Part shown: in pieces, positions 1-5,931 of the stretch
Position numbering within the stretch: the stretch's first letter is position 1
Layout of the letters: each line of letters begins with the position of its first letter
Assembly (NCBI GenBank): GCA_945949035.1
Contig: CAMFDH010000093.1
Coordinates: forward strand, 1-5,931
DNA length: 5,931 nucleotides
DNA from: an uncultured Actinomyces sp.
GTDB lineage: Bacteria > Actinomycetota > Actinomycetes > Actinomycetales > Actinomycetaceae
Reading direction: 5' to 3'
Program-made: the position numbers and the translations under genes
Notes under the pieces: model-generated
What the model was told of the DNA's origin: nothing
Database searches by the model: none
Seen by the model: only the letters and a program-made list of their open reading frames with translations

Positions 1-588
1 GTACTCCACCAGGGTTTCAACAATAGAGTCGATCTCGAAGTCCTTCTTGAAGTCCTCGGGAATCTGCTCTTCAGAGAAGCCGCGCAGCTTTGATTCAACG
101 TTGAGGGTGACCTGGGCTCGGACCAGTTCGGGGTCCAGCAGGTCCTGGATGCGCAGGCCCGTGCGGTTCATCTTGTCCGCGTAGGTGGGGCCGATTCCCC
201 GCCCGGTGGTCCCAATCAGGGACTTACCCAGAGCGACCTCGTTCAGTTTGTCAAGGGAGCGGTTGTAGGGGGGAATGACGTGCGCGTTGGCGGAAATCAC
301 CAGGCGCGAGCAATCCACTCCGCGCGCCTCCATGGCTTCAATTTCCGAAAAGAGGGCGTCGGGATCAACCACGACGCCGGCCCCGATGATGGGGATGGCT
401 TTTTCAGAGAGGATTCCCGCGGGAAGAAGGTGAAGTGCGTATGACTCACCATCGACAACCACGGTGTGACCCGCGTTGTTTCCGCCGTTGAACTTGACCA
501 CCATGTCGACGTCTCCGCCGAGCTGATCAGTTGCTTTGCCTTTGCCTTCGTCACCCCACTGGGTACCGACAACGATAATGCCTGGCAT
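1..588 (-). CDS. purA: Adenylosuccinate synthetase, N-terminal 196 residues (3' end beyond the left edge)
   Basis: PurA joins IMP and aspartate using GTP to form adenylosuccinate, the first committed step from IMP to AMP, in the cytoplasm. The reading frame is open from the ATG at 588 to the window edge. It begins [18 protein letters not shown], the family's GTP-binding loop. Asp13 and His41 (in GGNNAGHTV, residues 35-43) fall exactly at the numbers of the catalytic pair of the E. coli enzyme, which confirms the start. [14 protein letters not shown] at residues 126-139 is the IMP-binding segment. Family members are about 430 residues, so somewhat under half is present. A ribosome binding site AAGGA lies 9 bases upstream of the ATG. 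It follows putA in the same direction after a 98-base gap with a hairpin and a possible promoter, so it is probably transcribed separately. There is no sign of damage. Identification is secure. Confidence 0.97.
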   Translation of the reverse strand, partial: MPGIIVVGTQWGDEGKGKATDQLGGDVDMVVKFNGGNNAGHTVVVDGESYALHLLPAGILSEKAIPIIGAGVVVDPDALFSEIEAMEARGVDCSRLVISANAHVIPPYNRSLDKLNEVALGKSLIGTTGRGIGPTYADKMNRTGLRIQDLLDPELVRAQVTLNVESKLRGFSEEQIPEDFKKDFEIDSIVETLVEY

Positions 589-597
589 GACTGCTAG

Positions 598-634
598 TCC
601 TTTTTTGTTAGGGACGGCTTACCAACAGAGTGTA
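598..634 (-). promoter_or_regulatory. Candidate purA -10 element and ribosome binding site
   Basis: On the minus strand TACACT (629-634) fits the actinobacterial -10 pattern TANNNT. It would start transcription near 622, giving a leader of roughly 35 bases. No good -35 hexamer is visible 16-18 bases upstream, where the sequence is GC-rich and merges into the putA 3' hairpin. The ribosome binding site AAAAAAGGA (598-606) is clear and sits 9 bases before the purA ATG. The ribosome site is seen directly. The promoter is inferred from one hexamer and its position between a hairpin and the gene. Confidence 0.35.
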
Positions 635-646
635 CGCGGTCCCCTG

Positions 647-682
647 GGAGGGGCGCCCTCACCGACCAGCAAGGGCGCCTCC
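647..682 (-). terminator. GC-rich hairpin just after putA, probable transcription terminator
   Basis: GGCGCCCT (652-659) pairs perfectly with AGGGCGCC (672-679) across a 12-base loop. The stem extends with GGA (647-649) against TCC (680-682) once two bulged G residues at 650-651 are skipped. The hairpin starts a few bases after the putA stop codon at 687-689, where a terminator belongs. There is no T-run after the stem on the minus strand, so it is not a classical intrinsic terminator. Hairpins lacking the U-tract are often proposed as terminators in actinobacteria. It could also simply protect the mRNA 3' end. Confidence 0.5.
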
Positions 683-686
683 AGGA

Positions 687-3600
687 TTAGCTCTCAGCGA
701 GAATATCCTCCGTGATCGAGGTCGGGTTGCCGTACCTGTGGTTGGAGATTGACACCGCCTGCTCGTGTAGGAAGGGCAGCGCCTCGACTCTGGCGGCAAC
801 CGTAACCGGGCCGTCCCAGACAGCAACGCGCAGGTCAGCGCCTAGTTGCTTCTGAATCTCAGCGCGGGTGGTGCCGAGGGCGCGGATCCTGATTTCCGCG
901 TCTTCCGGCCTGCCTTCGTCGAGGGCGATGCGGGTGAGGAACTCCTCGTGTGACTCGCAGCGAAGTTCGAAACCATAGGTCTCAGCCCACTGGGCAATCT
1001 CGGCGGGCAGCACCCGGGTTGAAGAGATGGTGACCAGAGGGGTGTTCACCGCGTACTCCGGCGACTGACCCGGGGCAACGCGCACCAGGCGCCCCGCCCT
1101 GTTATCGAACTCGAAGGTTCCCACCGCAACCGCCGCTGCCGCCACGGTGAGGATGTCACCCAGACTGACGCCGTCCTCGACCCGAAGGGTTGAGGTGGCG
1201 GGCAGGTAGCGCAGGACGTTGCGTTCAGAGACCAGGGCGCTGGGATCATTGAGGCGATCAAAGTGACGGTCTGCCGCACGCTCCGCGTTGTAGGCGGCGC
1301 GAATCACCCGGACCAGGTCCTCATCCGGCAGGGTCTGCTTGGCCGCCTCAACCAGGGCGAGCAGCTGTGGCTTGGTGATGTGCGGGTCGATATCGGCCCG
1401 GTTTCCCGCCAGGGGTGCCACGGCTTCAGCCGGGATCTCTTCGGGAACCAGGGCCCCGAAACCGTAGAGGTAGTTGGGGCCACCGGCCTTGCAGGTGGCG
1501 CCGACACTGGACTGTTTCCAGCCGCCAAAGGGCTGACGCTGCACAATCGCCCCGGTGATACCGCGGTTGACGTAGGCGTTACCCGCCTGAACCCGGTCCA
1601 GCCAGAAGCGAATCTCGCTGCTGTTCAGAGAGTGCAGGCCGGCCGTCAGGCCGAACTCGGTGCCGTTTTGCACCTCAATGGCCTCTTCCAAAGTCTTGAC
1701 CCGGATCACCCCGAGCAGGGGTCCGAAGTACTCAACCTGGTGGAACTCACTGCCCGGCTCCACGCCCGCGCGAATCCCCGGGGCCCAGAGGCGGTCGGTG
1801 TCATCGAGCGGGTAGGGCTTCAGAACCCAGGACTGACCACTCTCAAGGGTGGTGAGGCCGCGACGCAGCTTCTCTCCCGGAACCGTGGTCAGCGTATCCA
1901 TCTCTGTCGAGAGGTTGGTGGGCCAGTCAACCACCAGTGACGAAGTGGCATCGACCAGCTGGTCGTGGATGCGGCGCGACATTCCAGCCGACCCGACCAG
2001 GATCAGCAGTGAGGCCGCCGAGCACTTCTGACCGGCGTGACCGAACGCCGACTTGATGACATCGCGGATAGCGAGGTCGTAGTCAGCCGAGGGGGTGATG
2101 ATGATGGAGTTCTTGCCCGAGGTCTCTCCCATCAGACCCATGCTGGGCTTCCAGTCCAGGAACATCTGGGCCGTCTGTGAGGAGCCGGTGAGGACGACGC
2201 GCTCTACCCCGTCGGCCTCGACCAGGGCGCGTGCCACCTCTCGGTTGCCCGGGATGACCAGTGGCGCCAGGTCCTTCGGGACCCCGGCCTTCCACAGGCA
2301 TTCCATGAGGACGGCGCCGCAACGGGCAGAGACCGAAGCTGGCTTGAGGACGGCGGCCGAACCAGCGGACAGCGAGGCCGCAACCCCGCCGAGCGGGATC
2401 GCCACCGGGAAGTTCCACGGCGGAATGACCGCGGTGATGGCGACCGGCTTGAAGGTGGCGCCGTGAATCTGCTCCAGGGCCAGACCCTGCTGCGCGTAGT
2501 AGTGCGCAAAGTCCACGGCCTCGGAAACCTCAACATCGGATTCGCCGACAGCCTTGCCGACCTCGGCCCCCGCCACCTCGATCAGGTCACCGCGGCGGTG
2601 TGCCAGTTCGATTCCGGCCCGGTGCAGGATATCTGCGCGCTCAGCCGCGGTCTTCTTCGCCCACTTCTTCTGGGCCTTGGCAGCCTTGGCCAGAACCTTT
2701 TCCAACTCAGCTACCGAACCCACGGTGTTGGCCTTGACGGTGGCGACCCCCAGATCGGAGGTGGGGATGCGCGCGGCGATCTGCTCAATCCACTGCCGGT
2801 TCGCCGGCAGCGCGGGATCGGTGTCCGGGGTGTTGTGGAAACGCCAGCCCCCACCCGGCGCCCTCATGGTGGCCTCAAGTTGGCGGGTGGTTTCCTTGGT
2901 TCGGTTCTGGGTGCGTGAGGGGTGGCAGCGCTTCTCGCCCTCACTAACCACCATCTTCATCGCGGCATCAAAGCGAGCCTTCTCCTTATCGAAGGCCCGA
3001 CGATCGGTCGCCAGGTCAAAGATTGAAGCCATGAAGTTCTGCTCCGAAGCGCCCTCTTCAAGGCGTCGCACCAGGTAGGCGATAGCCACATCAAACTCAC
3101 TGGGCTGCACCACCGGAACGTAGAGCAGAACGTCCCCGACCTCATCGCGGATGGCGCCGGCCTGCGAATCGGCCATGCCCACCAGCATCTCAATGTCCAT
3201 GCCCTCGCGTACGCCGCGGATTCCCGCCAGCTCCCAGGCCGTGGCCAGGCTGAAGAGGTTGTGTCCGGCCACGCCGACCGTGATGTTCTCAACCCGCTCC
3301 GGGGTCAGCGCCCAGTCGAGGATACGCAGGTAGTTGGCATCCGTGGCCTTCTTGGACTCCCATGTGGTCAGCGGCCAGCCGTGCTGTTCGGCGTCCACCT
3401 GCTCCATGGCCAGGTTCGCCCCCTTGACCAGGCGCACCTTGATCGGTGCCCCGCCACGCGCCCGGCGAGCTGCCGCCCATTCCTGCAGGCGCTTCATGGC
3501 TGCCAGGCCATCGGGTAGGTAGGCCTGGATGACAATGCCGGCCTCTAGCCCCAGCAGTTCCTCACGGTCCAGCAGGCGCTCGAATACATCCAGGGTGAGG

Positions 3601-4295
3601 TCGAGGTCGCGGTACTCTTCCATGTCCAGGTTGATGAACTTGTCGGTGGGCTGCGCGGCAGCGTACTGGTACAGCGGCAGCAGCTTGGTCACCGCCATCT
3701 CCACCGCCTTCTCGTGATCCCAGGGGCTGTGCGGACCGATCACCGAGGACACCTTGAGGGAGACGTAGTCGACGTCGTCCCGCTGCAGCAGGCGGAAGGT
3801 TTCTGAGAGACGCTTCGTCGCCTCGGCCTCACCGAGGACGGCCTCTCCCAGCAGGTTGAGGTTCAGTCGCGAACCGTTCTCACGCAACTTTGCGATGGCC
3901 GCCCCCAGCTTCTCGTCACGGGCGTCGAGGACGAGGCCGGAAACCAGTTCCCAGAACACGCGCCGAGCCGCAGCCACCACCAGCTCCGGGGCAGCCAGAG
4001 CGGCCTTGCCGCCAATGCGGGCGGGCAGGCGCAACCAGGCGGGCAGGAAGTCGGGGGACTTCTTCATCAGGGAGCTGAGGTTGCGCGCCGCCACCTTCGG
4101 ATCCTCCGGACGGATCACCCCGTCGACGAACTCAACCGTAAAGCCCAGGCCCGAGGGGTCATCCAGGACGTCCGAGAGCAGCTTCGCAGCACTGGCAGTG
4201 GGGTACTCGGTGGCCAACTGGGTCCAGCGATCCGCGGTATGGACCGCGAGCTCTGCCGCCCGCTCAATATCACCAAACTGCTGCCCAGCTGCCAT
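687..4295 (-). CDS. putA: Bifunctional proline dehydrogenase / L-glutamate-gamma-semialdehyde dehydrogenase (1202 residues)
   Basis: PutA oxidises proline to pyrroline-5-carboxylate with FAD, passing electrons to the quinone pool at the membrane, then oxidises the hydrolysed semialdehyde to glutamate with NAD+. The proline dehydrogenase barrel spans about residues 110-425: NLNLLGEAVLGE (145-156), Lys181 in VSLKVSS, Asp224 in INLDMEEYRD, RLVKGAN (288-294, FAD region), and the proline-binding YLVRRLEE (407-414). A linker with NTPDTD precedes the aldehyde dehydrogenase, about 515-945: PPWNFP (625-630), LKP (650-652), catalytic Glu724 in GETSGKN, catalytic Cys758 in GQKCSA, EYFGP (855-859), and RQPFGGWKQSS to KAGGPNYL (920-943). 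Residues about 950-1202 form a C-terminal domain ending in ISNHRYGNP, as in long PutAs of actinobacteria. No ribbon-helix-helix DNA-binding domain is present. I chose the ATG at 4295 because AAAGGGG lies 8 bases upstream. An in-frame GTG at 4409 would add 38 unlikely residues. The frame is intact. Confidence 0.96.
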   Translation of the reverse strand: MAAGQQFGDIERAAELAVHTADRWTQLATEYPTASAAKLLSDVLDDPSGLGFTVEFVDGVIRPEDPKVAARNLSSLMKKSPDFLPAWLRLPARIGGKAALAAPELVVAAARRVFWELVSGLVLDARDEKLGAAIAKLRENGSRLNLNLLGEAVLGEAEATKRLSETFRLLQRDDVDYVSLKVSSVIGPHSPWDHEKAVEMAVTKLLPLYQYAAAQPTDKFINLDMEEYRDLDLTLDVFERLLDREELLGLEAGIVIQAYLPDGLAAMKRLQEWAAARRARGGAPIKVRLVKGANLAMEQVDAEQHGWPLTTWESKKATDANYLRILDWALTPERVENITVGVAGHNLFSLATAWELAGIRGVREGMDIEMLVGMADSQAGAIRDEVGDVLLYVPVVQPSEFDVAIAYLVRRLEEGASEQNFMASIFDLATDRRAFDKEKARFDAAMKMVVSEGEKRCHPSRTQNRTKETTRQLEATMRAPGGGWRFHNTPDTDPALPANRQWIEQIAARIPTSDLGVATVKANTVGSVAELEKVLAKAAKAQKKWAKKTAAERADILHRAGIELAHRRGDLIEVAGAEVGKAVGESDVEVSEAVDFAHYYAQQGLALEQIHGATFKPVAITAVIPPWNFPVAIPLGGVAASLSAGSAAVLKPASVSARCGAVLMECLWKAGVPKDLAPLVIPGNREVARALVEADGVERVVLTGSSQTAQMFLDWKPSMGLMGETSGKNSIIITPSADYDLAIRDVIKSAFGHAGQKCSAASLLILVGSAGMSRRIHDQLVDATSSLVVDWPTNLSTEMDTLTTVPGEKLRRGLTTLESGQSWVLKPYPLDDTDRLWAPGIRAGVEPGSEFHQVEYFGPLLGVIRVKTLEEAIEVQNGTEFGLTAGLHSLNSSEIRFWLDRVQAGNAYVNRGITGAIVQRQPFGGWKQSSVGATCKAGGPNYLYGFGALVPEEIPAEAVAPLAGNRADIDPHITKPQLLALVEAAKQTLPDEDLVRVIRAAYNAERAADRHFDRLNDPSALVSERNVLRYLPATSTLRVEDGVSLGDILTVAAAAVAVGTFEFDNRAGRLVRVAPGQSPEYAVNTPLVTISSTRVLPAEIAQWAETYGFELRCESHEEFLTRIALDEGRPEDAEIRIRALGTTRAEIQKQLGADLRVAVWDGPVTVAARVEALPFLHEQAVSISNHRYGNPTSITEDILAES

Positions 4296-4303
4296 TTCTT
4301 GCG

Positions 4304-4310
4304 CCCCTTT
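4304..4310 (-). promoter_or_regulatory. putA ribosome binding site
   Basis: AAAGGGG on the minus strand lies 8 bases before the ATG at 4295. No comparable site precedes the in-frame GTG at 4409. This decides the putA start and leaves a 127-base non-coding gap back to rlmB. Confidence 0.7.
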
Positions 4311-4339
4311 GTCGATGGTGGGGACCGCCGGACACAGCA

Positions 4340-4411
4340 CTGTGCGCCGCTTTGAACCGGGTCCCCAGGTTGGTTTCCCCCCAGGATACTCCGGCCCAAA
4401 GCGGCGCACAG
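4340..4411. repeat. Perfect 15-base inverted repeat, arms 42 bases apart, upstream of putA
   Basis: CTGTGCGCCGCTTTG (4340-4354) is the exact reverse complement of CAAAGCGGCGCACAG (4397-4411). Inside the arms, CCGG (4357-4360) can also pair with CCGG (4391-4394) after a 2x2 mismatch. A chance match this long in a gap this small is very unlikely. Arm centres are 57 bases apart. A short palindrome, CACAG-CA-CTGTG (4333-4344), overlaps the outer end of the putA-proximal arm. Possible roles are twin operator half-sites around a putA promoter, a long hairpin ending rlmB transcripts, or a small element with 15-base terminal repeats. No flanking target-site duplication is seen, and no other copy is in the window. 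The repeat is certain; its function is not known. Confidence 0.9.
4383..4411 (-). promoter_or_regulatory. Weak candidate putA promoter inside the inverted repeat
   Basis: TATCCT on the minus strand (4383-4388) matches the TANNNT -10 pattern. With a 17-base spacer, the -35 position (4406-4411) reads CTGTGC, a poor match to TTGACA that lies within the upstream repeat arm. Transcription would start near 4376, giving a leader of about 80 bases with the second arm at roughly +22 to +36. This rests on one hexamer, and putA could instead be read through from rlmB. Confidence 0.28.
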
Positions 4412-4422
4412 GGTCTTAGGTT

Positions 4423-5409
4423 CTAGCGCGCTTCAGCCCGCGTGGCAGCGATTTCGTAGAGCGCCACAGCCGTCGCAACGGATGCGTTCAGTGATTCAAC
4501 ATTTGACGTCATGGGAATGGAAACGATCATGTCGCACGTATCACGAACCAGTCGTGACAGCCCCGAACCCTCGGCGCCCGCCACCAGCACCAGGTCGCGG
4601 TCAGCCAGACCCATGTTGCGGATTTCAGCGTCCCCGTCACCGGCCAGGCCGACCACGAAGAAGCCCTCTTCCTTCAGCTTGCGCAGTGCCTGCACCAGGT
4701 TCGTCACCCGTGCGGTGGGAACGCGTGCCGCGGCCCCGGCAGATACCTTCCAGGCCGTGACGCCAATACCGGCGCTGCGACGCTCCGGCAGGATCATGCC
4801 GTTAGCACCAAATGCGGCCCCGGAGCGCAGGATGGCCCCGACGTTGTGCGGATCGGTGACGTGGTCAAGTGCAATCAGCAGACCGGGTCGGTACTGCTGC
4901 TTGGCGTCAATGATCAGGTCTTCCAGATCGACGTACTCGTACTCATCGACCTCAACCGCGATCCCCTGGTGAGCCGCACCATCACTGACACGGTCCAGGT
5001 CGCGCTTGGTGACCTCAACAAAGGGCGCATTGGTCTGCGCCAGCAGCTCAAACACCTCACGCATCTTGCCCTGGCTGGGGTCCGAGGCGATGAAGATGCG
5101 CGACACCTTGGTGCCGGCATTGACGGCCTCAACCACGGGGTTGCGGCCAACAATCAGCTCGCTTCCCGGGCGCACCCGCACGGCACTGCGGGACAGAGAC
5201 TTCTCTCGCAGCGCGGCCTTCTCAGCCTCGATCTCTTTGGCCACCTTCGCCTTGTGGGCGGGGTGCCAGGTGCGGTCCTCTGCCTTCGGTGTCGGTCCCT
5301 TACCGGACAGGGCACGACGGTGCTTGCCGCCTGAACCCAACTTCGGGGGTGCGTTCCTCTGAGAGTCTTTCGACACCGCCCCGCGCCTGGACTGATTTCC
5401 CTTGGCCAT
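4423..5409 (-). CDS. rlmB: 23S rRNA (guanosine-2'-O)-methyltransferase, TrmH/SpoU family, RlmB-like
   Basis: This SPOUT-fold enzyme transfers methyl from S-adenosylmethionine to a ribose 2'-OH. By family, the target is probably G2251 (E. coli numbering) in the 23S rRNA peptidyl-transferase loop. The protein has 328 residues. Residues 1-80 are a basic, low-complexity, Lys/Arg-rich extension. A substrate-binding domain follows at about 84-157 (from LIVGRNPVVEA to HQGIAVEV), then the catalytic domain from about 175. SPOUT motif 1 is DHVTDPHNVGAILRS (182-196) with Asn189 and the catalytic Arg195. Motif 2 is GAEGSGLS (278-285) with Glu280. Motif 3 is IPM to SLNASVA (298-312) with Asn308, forming the knotted cofactor site. 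The ATG at 5409 has a strong GAGGAGG site 5 bases upstream. It follows cysS after 62 bases, the same pairing as in Mycobacterium tuberculosis (cysS, then Rv3579c). The family is secure; the exact rRNA target is inferred. Confidence 0.93.
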   Translation of the reverse strand: MAKGNQSRRGAVSKDSQRNAPPKLGSGGKHRRALSGKGPTPKAEDRTWHPAHKAKVAKEIEAEKAALREKSLSRSAVRVRPGSELIVGRNPVVEAVNAGTKVSRIFIASDPSQGKMREVFELLAQTNAPFVEVTKRDLDRVSDGAAHQGIAVEVDEYEYVDLEDLIIDAKQQYRPGLLIALDHVTDPHNVGAILRSGAAFGANGMILPERRSAGIGVTAWKVSAGAAARVPTARVTNLVQALRKLKEEGFFVVGLAGDGDAEIRNMGLADRDLVLVAGAEGSGLSRLVRDTCDMIVSIPMTSNVESLNASVATAVALYEIAATRAEAR

Positions 5410-5414
5410 GCGCG

Positions 5415-5421
5415 CCTCCTC
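5415..5421 (-). promoter_or_regulatory. rlmB ribosome binding site
   Basis: GAGGAGG on the minus strand, 5 bases before the ATG at 5409, is a near-consensus Shine-Dalgarno site and the strongest in the window. It fixes the rlmB start. It lies 5 bases downstream of the competing inverted repeats in the cysS-rlmB gap. Confidence 0.8.
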
Positions 5422-5426
5422 GCTGT

Positions 5427-5474
5427 TAGTAGCGCCTGGGCGCTGATTTCGATACGACAGAATAGTCGCTACTA
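5427..5474. repeat. Two overlapping, mutually exclusive inverted repeats between cysS and rlmB
   Basis: TAGTAGCG (5427-5434) is the reverse complement of CGCTACTA (5467-5474), the latter covering the cysS stop codon. AGCGCC (5431-5436) pairs with GGCGCT (5439-5444) across two bases. The AGCG at 5431-5434 belongs to both, so an mRNA could form only one at a time. The pairings are seen directly. A regulatory or processing role is speculation, and the 8-base match is not far above chance. Confidence 0.45.
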
Positions 5475-5931
5475 GTTCTTAGGTGCCACCTGCCAGGTGG
5501 CGCCACCCGGACCGTCCTCCACAAGGATTCCGGCGGCGGCTAGGCGATCACGCAACTCATCGGCTCGGGCCCAGTTCTTTTCGGACCGGGCATTCGCCCT
5601 CTCCACCAGGACCTCTTCAATCATCACCCCGAGGGCGGATTCCAGCAGTTCGCCCTTCCCACCGGGTCCCGCTTCGACCTGCGCCCACTGCTTCGAACCC
5701 GGGTCAACCCCCAGGACATCCAGCATGGAACGAACCGTCTTCAGCTCAACCGCCACGGCTTCCAGGTCGCCCTCGGTCATCGCGCGACGACCCATCTTGA
5801 CGTGTTCGTAAACCACCGCCAATCCAGCCGCGACGTTGAGGTCGTCGTTGAGGGCGGCTGTGAACTGCGCCGGCAACTCTTCCGGGGTCATGAAGATCGA
5901 GGCCGGGGCCCCGACCAGCGCGGTCGCCTCA
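5472..5931 (-). CDS. cysS: Cysteinyl-tRNA synthetase, C-terminal 152 residues (5' part beyond the right edge)
   Basis: CysS charges tRNA-Cys with cysteine in an ATP-dependent reaction. Only the C-terminal tRNA-binding part (DALR-type helical domain and tail) is in view; the HIGH and KMSKS signatures would lie upstream. The fragment contains LPAQFTAALNDDLNV (residues 19-33 of the visible part), a typical opening of this domain. It ends with RSEKNWARADELRDRL followed by AGILVEDGPGGATWQV, the conserved C-terminal pattern in which the K-W-AD-RD residues and the ILVEDGPGG-W segment recur across CysS proteins. The frame is open to the window edge. The internal ATG at 5891 is not the start, because coding sequence continues through it (GAPASIF precedes it). 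The stop is TAG at 5472-5474. rlmB follows 62 bases later in the same direction, probably on the same transcript. Confidence 0.92.
   Translation of the reverse strand, partial: EATALVGAPASIFMTPEELPAQFTAALNDDLNVAAGLAVVYEHVKMGRRAMTEGDLEAVAVELKTVRSMLDVLGVDPGSKQWAQVEAGPGGKGELLESALGVMIEEVLVERANARSEKNWARADELRDRLAAAGILVEDGPGGATWQVAPKN

Noticed and set aside
1263..1940. 225-codon open frame on the plus strand opposite putA
   Set aside because: It lies wholly antisense to the conserved putA dehydrogenase region and has no recognisable motif. Its openness is explained by the GC-rich third positions of putA codons.
2094..2106. GATGATGATG micro-repeat as a slippage tract
   Set aside because: It encodes the Ile-Ile-Ile of the conserved GKNSIII segment in PutA. 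Three units are too few to suggest phase variation.
2463..3078. Overlapping plus-strand frames of 151 and 174 codons opposite putA
   Set aside because: They overlap each other and the intact putA frame, with low-complexity Arg/Ser/Ala-rich translations and no domain signal.
4296..4409. N-terminal extension of PutA from the GTG at 4409
   Set aside because: The 38 extra residues are Gly/Pro/Arg-rich, come from the inverted-repeat region and have no ribosome binding site before them. The ATG at 4295 has a good one.
4340..4411. Miniature transposable element with 15-base terminal repeats
   Set aside because: No flanking target-site duplication is visible and there is no second copy in the window. 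It cannot be excluded without a genome search, but it is not supported.
4846..5334. 162-codon plus-strand open frame opposite rlmB
   Set aside because: It is antisense to the conserved RlmB domains with no recognisable protein family; a shadow of GC-rich coding sequence.
5472..5891. Separate 139-residue gene starting at the ATG at 5891
   Set aside because: The frame continues upstream to the window edge, and the sequence matches the C-terminal part of CysS, so this ATG is internal.

Overview
The window is a GC-rich bacterial chromosomal segment carrying four genes, all on the minus strand and tightly packed. Codon use (strong G/C at third positions), the cysS-rlmB gene pair, the lysine/arginine-rich N-terminal extension on RlmB and the type of PutA all point to an actinobacterium (Actinomycetota). 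A member of the Actinomycetaceae or a relative is possible, but I cannot name a genus from the sequence.

Layout in the direction of transcription (right to left): the 3' end of cysS (cysteinyl-tRNA synthetase, cut by the right edge); 52 bases or so of spacer with two competing inverted repeats; rlmB (TrmH/SpoU-type 23S rRNA 2'-O-methyltransferase); a 127-base gap holding a perfect 15-base inverted repeat around a candidate promoter; putA (bifunctional proline dehydrogenase / L-glutamate-gamma-semialdehyde dehydrogenase, 1202 residues); a 98-base gap with a GC-rich hairpin and a candidate purA promoter; and the 5' part of purA (adenylosuccinate synthetase, cut by the left edge).

Three genes are housekeeping: translation (cysS), ribosome maturation (rlmB) and AMP synthesis (purA). 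cysS and rlmB look like one transcription unit. putA is the only catabolic gene. It converts proline to glutamate in two coupled oxidations and appears to be its own unit, with a putative regulatory region upstream and a hairpin right after its stop. It has no ribbon-helix-helix DNA-binding domain, so it should not repress itself as enterobacterial PutA does. The unusual inverted repeat upstream is the best candidate for a control site and is the most interesting non-coding signal here.

I found no mobile element, CRISPR array, tRNA or rRNA gene and no convincing novel gene system. No gene-free stretch exceeds 130 bases. The many open frames opposite putA, rlmB and cysS are by-products of GC-rich coding sequence.
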